Source: Paraglaciecola psychrophila 170
Lineage (GTDB): Bacteria > Pseudomonadota > Gammaproteobacteria > Enterobacterales > Alteromonadaceae
Assembly (NCBI RefSeq): GCF_000347635.1
Contig: NC_020514.1
Location: 2,666,001-2,730,000, forward strand
DNA length: 64,000 nt
Direction: 5' to 3'
Both the position numbers and the translations under genes were made by a program. The notes below the pieces were generated by a model, which saw only the letters and a program-made list of their open reading frames with translations, made no database searches and had not been told where the DNA came from. Shown in pieces: positions 58,468 through 64,000 of the stretch (position 1 is its first letter; every line of letters begins with the position of its first letter).

Positions 58468-59888
58468 TGAGTTCGATTAAATAAAAATTAAGCCGTTATA
58501 TATCTATTTCAGTTTCAATATTATTAATATCTATATTCGTGGTAACTGATGTCATTGTAGATAAGTGGATAAGCAGTGAATTTGATAGAGCTATGACTAT
58601 AAAGTCTAGTTTGCTTGTGACATTAGTAAGTGAAGACACGGAAGAAATAGAGTTTGATTTTGCAGATGAATTCATGCCTGAATTTTCAGGGTTTAACGAC
58701 CCAGAATACTTTCAATTATGGCTAAATGAAGAAATATTTGAACGCTCACAAACCCTTGATATTTTTGAAATAAATTCATTGCCTAAATTGAGTCTTCCTA
58801 TAAATACATCTTCTATTACCAACATTACTTTACCAGATGGACGTTCAGGCAGAATGTATTCCACAACATTTAAACCTCAAATTGAAAGCGATGTACGGGA
58901 AGATTTTGGAATTACCAAGGAAGAGTTTTCTAAAACACAACAGCCTATGTCATTAGCCTATGCCATAAGTAACGAAAACTTAAATCAAATACTCTGGTTT
59001 GTAGATATCATATTTTTAGTTACCTCTATTATAGCCATTGTCGCAGTTAAAATAATTGTATTTAATGTGGTTGAACGTGGCTTAATCCCCCTTGTTAAAC
59101 TCAATGATGACCTCAAACAAATTAATTTAAATTCTCAAATTAGCACCATATCGACTGACAACCTACCTGAAGAACTTATCTCAATCGCCAGCGGAATTAA
59201 CCATTTTATCAGTGAAAATAAAGTGCTTTATTCACGTGAAAAAAGGATCACCTCGGATATTGCTCATGAATTAAAAACCCCTATTGCAGAATTACTCAGC
59301 TTGAGTGAAGTCGCGATTAAGTTTCCACATGAAAGACAAATATCTGACACGTATAAAAGTGACGTGCTAGATATTGCACAACGTCTAAAGAACATTGTTA
59401 ATGGCATTCTTTTACTACAAAAAAGTACATCTGGCGTTGAATTACAGAAGACTGACGTCAACATAGAATCACTTCTTAAATGTATTATTGAACGTGAAAA
59501 TAAATCAGCAAGAGACATTCGCTTAAGCTTTAACAATCCATCTACGCATATGCATATAAGCGAAATAGCCATTGACACTATATTGTCTAACTTGGTCAAT
59601 AATGCGCTGTTTTACAGCCCCGAAGATACGCCTATTTCTATATCAATTAGCCCCACAATAGACAAAAAGATGATGATAGTAATATCAAATACCAGCACCC
59701 ATGATTATTCTGAGGCAGATTTAGAGCAATTTTTCGAACCTCTTTGGCAAAAGGATAACTCAAGAACTTCATCAGAACGATATGGATTGGGACTAGCAAT
59801 AGTGAAGTCTTATTGTGACAACATTGGCGCCTCATTATCTGTGGTGCTAGAGCCAGAAAAACAGGTCGTCTTTACGATATTATTGTGA
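58467..59888 (+). pseudogene. Sensor histidine kinase with early nonsense codon
   Basis: The coupled start ATG 58467 overlaps the regulator stop, but codon 6 is TAA (58482-58484). The frame then continues with a good first membrane segment (LSRYISISVSILLISIFVV), a ~110-residue periplasmic part, a second span near 58993-59085, and the catalytic core: H-box SDIAHELKTPIAE, N-box LVNNALFYS and G-box RYGLGLAIVKSY. The longest standard-start frame is GTG 58539 (449 aa), which loses the first membrane span. Whether a working kinase is made is uncertain. Confidence 0.7.
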
Positions 59889-62104
59889 ATCAGTATAGAT
59901 ATTTAGGTTACATTTTTAGCCATTTAATGTGTGCATTCAATGCACATTCACAAGACATGATAATCGATGGCGTTCTTGATGAAAACCAGTGGCAGTTAAC
60001 CCTTACCCTCACAAAGAGTTATCAAGTTTTACCCCAAACTCTTGTCCGAGATGACAATCAGTTTTCGTACCGACTGCTAACCACGGATAAGGGCATATAT
60101 TTAGGTTTAACCGCTAAGACTCAAAAAGCGTTACGTGTTCGCACTCAAGAAAATGACAGCATTTTTTCAAATGACCACTTTCAAGTCATGCTAGATATGA
60201 AAAACAATGAACAACAAAGTTATGTATTTGCCATAAATCATCAAGGTAACTATTTTGATGGTATCTATGATGTAGATAAAGTGTTGGATCTTGATTGGGA
60301 TACTCAGTGGGATTATAAGGTAACAACTAACGATAACAGTTGGGTAGCTGAAGTGTTTATTCCATGGAGTGCAATGTCATTTGGAATTGAAGACCAAAAT
60401 CAATTTGGGGTGTATGTGAGCCGCTTTGACGAAAGCAGTAATGCGACTTATGCGTCAGAGCCAGCTAATCCACAAATGAACAGCTTTTTTCAACGGTTTT
60501 CAAAATATTCAAGCAGGGTGCTTAATCAGACTAGTTTTGACTTGTTTCCTTATGTTTCATTTAATCAAGATTTTCTAAATACCCGTAATAGCGAGTCAGT
60601 TGGTGCTGAGGTGTTTTGGCAGCCATCAAAAGGACAACGGTTAAGTGCAACGCTTAACCCTGATTTTGGACAAGTAGAATCAGATGAACTGGTCGTCAAT
60701 TTTTCAGCCATTGAAAACTTTTTTTCAGAAAAACGACCTTTCTTTAATCACAATCAAAGCTTATTCGAAGTCACCGGACCTGAAACTCTAACACTGGTGC
60801 ATTCACCCAGAATTGGAGGCAATAATTTCTATGACGAAGCACATCAAAGTGAGCTTCATTCTGCCCTAAAATACACTCTAAATAGTGCAAATTATGATGT
60901 AGGTGTTTTGTCTGCTTTTGAAAAGCCTACAACAAGGGGGGATGGTAGAGATTTTCTAGCCTTGCGTGGTCAATACTCGTTTGGTGCAAGCAAAGTCGGC
61001 TTATCTTTAAACCATGTTAATACGCCGAATATAGATAGACAGGCCACCGTTTTATCATCTGATATACATTATGCCATCACTGATAACACGTCTCTAAACC
61101 TTGGGATCATCAAGGCAAATATAAAACAATACAACAAAACCGAAGCAGATATTGGCTGGTGGCTTACAGGAAGTAGTGATATTGCTGGGCAACACACTCA
61201 CGAATTTAGTATGTTTTCCTATGGAGAGCATTTACAACTTAATGACATCGGATTTGTAAAGCGGGTGAACCGTAAACAATTTGAATACCAGTATCAATAT
61301 CAAATACCCAATGTGGCGTCGACGTTAATAAGGGATATAACATTTGCACTCGAAACAGAAATAAAAACAAACTTCCAACATGAAAAGCTACCTCATGTGA
61401 TTGGTGCTGCTGCAGAGCTGCTAACACAAGATGAATTTGAGTACGGGCTTTCAATCGAAATGATCTCATCTGGATTTGATGACCTCGTTACCCGTGGCAA
61501 TCTTGCCTTATGGTTACCCTCGTCACAAATTTTAGAGCTTGAAGTCGCCTCTGCTGAATATTTATGGGGGCAATACGAATTTGAGTTAGCGCTGGGTACT
61601 GAAGGATGGAATGGTTATTTCTATGATATGCAAACCAGCATTGCCCAACAATTGAATCAAGACTTCAATGTAAGTTTTACCGTTTCTCAATACCACAGCA
61701 ATAGTTGGGTAGATTGGGACCAAGACAATATGATTAGCGAGTTCAGTTTTACAGAGCAAGGTGTTGAGCTGAGTATGGATTATCAAATAGATGCTAATCA
61801 AGAGCTACGCATCAAATTCGAAGCAGTTATTGGTAAAGCAAACAATCTAAATACATATGTCATTCAGGCTGATGGTTCAGTACAACGTTTGCACAAGAGT
61901 GAAGACTTTGCGTTTGGTGAAAACACATTTCAATTACGTTATAAGTATTCGTTTTCTAAATTAACCGCATTGTACTTAAGTTACGGTTTTGGTGGCGAAT
62001 ATGAGGATGAGTTGGCTAAATTTGGAAAAAGAAACTTATATACAAGGGCTATTAAGTCAAAGAATGCCCACAATCTCTTTGGGAAAATAAGGCTACATTT
62101 TTAA
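59885..62104 (+). CDS. DUF5916 outer-membrane protein with CBM9-like domain
   Basis: A 739-residue secreted protein. Signal peptide at residues 1-22 (cleavage near AHS). A CBM9-like sandwich spans about 25-200, starting IDGVLDENQWQ. The DUF5916 region starts with NPDFGQVESDELVVNFSAIE and FFSEKRPFF and runs to a C-terminal beta-barrel ending in an aromatic residue (KIRLHF), as outer-membrane barrels do. The function of DUF5916 is unknown. GTG 59885 overlaps the kinase stop by 4 bases, so it is translationally coupled. Confidence 0.85.
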   Translation: MNQYRYLGYIFSHLMCAFNAHSQDMIIDGVLDENQWQLTLTLTKSYQVLPQTLVRDDNQFSYRLLTTDKGIYLGLTAKTQKALRVRTQENDSIFSNDHFQVMLDMKNNEQQSYVFAINHQGNYFDGIYDVDKVLDLDWDTQWDYKVTTNDNSWVAEVFIPWSAMSFGIEDQNQFGVYVSRFDESSNATYASEPANPQMNSFFQRFSKYSSRVLNQTSFDLFPYVSFNQDFLNTRNSESVGAEVFWQPSKGQRLSATLNPDFGQVESDELVVNFSAIENFFSEKRPFFNHNQSLFEVTGPETLTLVHSPRIGGNNFYDEAHQSELHSALKYTLNSANYDVGVLSAFEKPTTRGDGRDFLALRGQYSFGASKVGLSLNHVNTPNIDRQATVLSSDIHYAITDNTSLNLGIIKANIKQYNKTEADIGWWLTGSSDIAGQHTHEFSMFSYGEHLQLNDIGFVKRVNRKQFEYQYQYQIPNVASTLIRDITFALETEIKTNFQHEKLPHVIGAAAELLTQDEFEYGLSIEMISSGFDDLVTRGNLALWLPSSQILELEVASAEYLWGQYEFELALGTEGWNGYFYDMQTSIAQQLNQDFNVSFTVSQYHSNSWVDWDQDNMISEFSFTEQGVELSMDYQIDANQELRIKFEAVIGKANNLNTYVIQADGSVQRLHKSEDFAFGENTFQLRYKYSFSKLTALYLSYGFGGEYEDELAKFGKRNLYTRAIKSKNAHNLFGKIRLHF

Positions 62105-62152
62105 TCTAACCATATAAAAGTTCTACATATAGCTAATACAACACACACAAAT

Positions 62153-62204
62153 TCAGTTTAATCTATGTCAATTATCAGTTTAATCTAAGCCGATCTTAAG
62201 TTTC
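62153..62204 (+). promoter_or_regulatory. 22-bp-period direct repeat plus CTTAAGTTTC upstream of Omp85-like gene
   Basis: TCAGTTTAATCTA at 62153-62165 and 62175-62187, exactly 22 bp apart, followed by CTTAAGTTTC at 62195-62204. A further TTAATCTA lies at 62101-62108. The CTTAAGTTTC core matches the element before the response regulator. Confidence 0.6.
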
Positions 62205-62242
62205 CTTTTTTATTATATAAACACTTATTAATAGGTGTTTAT

Positions 62243-63853
62243 ATGCAGTTGTTTTTTAAACTTTTTACGACTATCAGTTTCATTGTTACCTTTGTACTTT
62301 CTGGTCTAGCCGCTAGCGAAGAGCAAACGTGTGAGCAAACAAAAAACGTTAAGTTCGTACCTTATGATATTTTTGACCTCTCTGAAAAAGGCACCATATT
62401 TCTTCATCATTGGGCAAATTTTCTTCATATAAAAACCAAACATAAAACACTCATCAATGAGTCTGCATTCTTCCTAAATAAATGCCAAATAAACGATGAC
62501 GATTTACTGGAGTTAGAGCGGCACCTTCGAAAGGAAAAATACATTCGGAATGCTGCAGTAACTTACCACGAAGATAATACAATCGAGGTGCAGACCTGGG
62601 ATAATTGGTCTTTGATGCCCACCGTTGATTTCGGTAGAAAAGGTGGAAAAAACAAATTTGCGATAGGCATAAAAGACCGAAATCTATTGGGGTTGGGTAT
62701 TGATGCAGAGGTTGAGTACTTTAGTAATGATCAGCGTACTGGTTATAAACTTAAAACCCAATTTCCCCTATTTTTAAAAAACAACATCAACGTCAGCATT
62801 CGGCTGACAAGTAATGATGATGGCACATCAGAAGCCATATTCTTACAAAAGAAATTTGTCAGTTTTGATACGCGTAACGCTTATAAAATTGGTTTTGATA
62901 ACTTTGATCAAATTGACACACAGTATGAAAATGGCATTGAATCTTCTCAATATACTCATCATAAAAACTTCTCAACTGTTGATTGGCAATGGCTGCAGCA
63001 AGACTCTGCCACCGACACATTAAGATTTGGATTAGGTTTCACCCACGACACACATCGCTTTTTAGAATTAACCGACTCAGCAATATCCAGCAACTTGCCG
63101 AGTAAAATTTTACCGTTAGATAGGTCCTTTAATTATCCTTTTCTTACTGTTGAGTATCTCCAAAAAGATTATCGGAAACTAACTAACCTAAACGTCATAA
63201 ACCAAATTGAGGACTTCAACTTAGGCTGGAATGTTATTGCCAGTATGGGTTCTGACTTGAGCAATAATGAAGCTTCCCCAGCAATACTGTGGCAGTCACA
63301 TTTATCCAAAGGTTTTGACGTATTTAATAATGCTATTTGGCTATTTGAAGCCTCTTTCGAGGCAGAGGTGTATGCCAACAGTAAGGTCGAAAATAGGCTA
63401 CTTCTAAACATTAATACTGAATATTTTTATAAGTTTAATGATAACTGGGGCGCCTATTTTAAACAGGCTAATCAATTCAGTAAAAACCAATTTTTGGACT
63501 CCCCTATTGTCCTGGGAGGTGAATCGGGTGTTAGGGGGTACCCGCTGCAGTTCCAGCACGGCAAACATAGTGCTCAATTAACGGTTGAGGCGCGTTACTA
63601 CCCTCACATCAATATTTATAAATTACTCGAACTAGGCGCTGCCGCCTTTATTGATAGCGGCCGAGTGTTTGGGAGAGTCGACTCATCACTCCCCGACTCA
63701 CCTTTGATGACATCTGTTGGCTTAGGGGCACGCTTCTTTTCAACTCACTCTAGCGAAGCCCGCGTTATTCACGTCGATATTATTAAACCTGTTTCCTCAG
63801 ATCCCAACGTGAACAGCGTTGAATTTCGGATTACCACCAAACATTCATTTTAA
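62243..63853 (+). CDS. Omp85/BamA-TamA family outer-membrane protein
   Basis: A 536-residue protein with a signal peptide (cleavage near LAASEE), one POTRA-like domain (about 75-130, KCQINDDDLLELERHLRK) and a C-terminal 16-strand-type barrel ending in KHSF. The Omp85 loop-6 motif appears as GGESGVRGYP (near residue 422). It is shorter than BamA (~800) and has fewer POTRA domains. It has its own promoter-like repeats and precedes the eptA-like gene by 11 bases, so both likely share a transcript. Confidence 0.85.
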   Translation: MQLFFKLFTTISFIVTFVLSGLAASEEQTCEQTKNVKFVPYDIFDLSEKGTIFLHHWANFLHIKTKHKTLINESAFFLNKCQINDDDLLELERHLRKEKYIRNAAVTYHEDNTIEVQTWDNWSLMPTVDFGRKGGKNKFAIGIKDRNLLGLGIDAEVEYFSNDQRTGYKLKTQFPLFLKNNINVSIRLTSNDDGTSEAIFLQKKFVSFDTRNAYKIGFDNFDQIDTQYENGIESSQYTHHKNFSTVDWQWLQQDSATDTLRFGLGFTHDTHRFLELTDSAISSNLPSKILPLDRSFNYPFLTVEYLQKDYRKLTNLNVINQIEDFNLGWNVIASMGSDLSNNEASPAILWQSHLSKGFDVFNNAIWLFEASFEAEVYANSKVENRLLLNINTEYFYKFNDNWGAYFKQANQFSKNQFLDSPIVLGGESGVRGYPLQFQHGKHSAQLTVEARYYPHINIYKLLELGAAAFIDSGRVFGRVDSSLPDSPLMTSVGLGARFFSTHSSEARVIHVDIIKPVSSDPNVNSVEFRITTKHSF

Positions 63854-63864
63854 GGCTTAATTTA

Positions 63865-64000
63865 GTGAAAAAATTTATGATGTATTTTAAAAATTTAGCC
63901 ATAACAACAAACCAGTTGGTGTTCTTTACCTGTTGTTATATTGCTCTGATTTTAAATCTCCCTTTTTTGGTGAAAACAACCCATGTGATCATAGACCTCG
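63865..64000 (+). CDS. EptA-like lipid A phosphoethanolamine transferase (5' part only)
   Basis: Only 45 codons are visible from GTG 63865 (ATG 63877 and 63880 also possible). The residues ITTNQLVFFTCCYIALILNL match the first membrane segment typical of EptA/PmrC (DUF1705 region). EptA adds phosphoethanolamine to lipid A and lowers binding of cationic peptides. Its place after a PmrAB-like system supports the call. The catalytic domain lies outside the window. Confidence 0.6.
   Translation, partial: MKKFMMYFKNLAITTNQLVFFTCCYIALILNLPFLVKTTHVIIDL

Overview
The window is AT-rich chromosomal DNA of a marine gammaproteobacterium. Housekeeping genes such as hrpA, rlmI, cmoM, ttcA, sbcB and clpB, together with a ccoNOQP-ccoHIS-uspE block, point to Alteromonadales; a Glaciecola/Paraglaciecola-type Alteromonadaceae is my best guess. 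This placement rests on protein recognition alone. I saw no rRNA, tRNA or CRISPR array.

Layout. 0-14 kb: ordinary core genes (a NIF3-like protein, tRNA/rRNA methyltransferases CmoM and RlmI, a glutathione peroxidase, a beta-hydroxyacid dehydrogenase, a FapA-like protein, exonuclease I, a CBS protein, the helicase HrpA, a PilZ protein and a quinone oxidoreductase). 14-17.4 kb: ureidoglycolate lyase followed by malate synthase G, which make and use glyoxylate; the malate synthase carries an in-frame 18-bp minisatellite. 17.6-21.3 kb: a tightly packed operon of sirtuin, LysE exporter, membrane protein, Bax-like glucosaminidase and DUF2987 protein. 21.4-24 kb: YkvA-like protein, patatin and TtcA. 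24.1-26 kb: a decayed ABC exporter. 26-34.1 kb: UspE and the cbb3 oxidase structural and assembly genes, without the fnr gene I would expect in such a cluster. 35-37.5 kb: two bacterioferritin genes, one truncated, and a CPA2 antiporter. 37.5-40.5 kb: a low-density AT-rich stretch with a tyrosine recombinase, a small orphan ORF and long inverted repeats. 40.5-44 kb: DUF3108 protein and ClpB. 44.4-46.2 kb: a phosphofructokinase fragment and a dead IS4-family element. 46.2-52.9 kb: PGPGW protein, cardiolipin synthase, EEP hydrolase, two pseudogenes, NhaA and a PRC-barrel protein. 53-57.7 kb: fumarase C with a broken 5' end, PrpD and a CaCA exchanger. 57.8-64 kb: two-component system, DUF5916 barrel, Omp85-type barrel and the start of an EptA-like phosphoethanolamine transferase, probably one envelope-stress locus.

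Two themes stand out. First, gene decay is frequent: the ABC exporter, one bacterioferritin, an IS4 transposase, a DUF1451 gene, an SDR, fumC, the histidine kinase and possibly ttcA all carry stops, shifts or deletions, mostly between 44 and 59 kb. Both nonsense substitutions and indels occur, which argues against sequencing error alone. Second, the 57.7-64 kb locus has 22-bp-period direct repeats in two promoters that share a CTTAAGTTTC core, suggesting a self-controlled regulon linking a PmrAB-like system to two uncharacterised outer-membrane barrels and lipid A modification.
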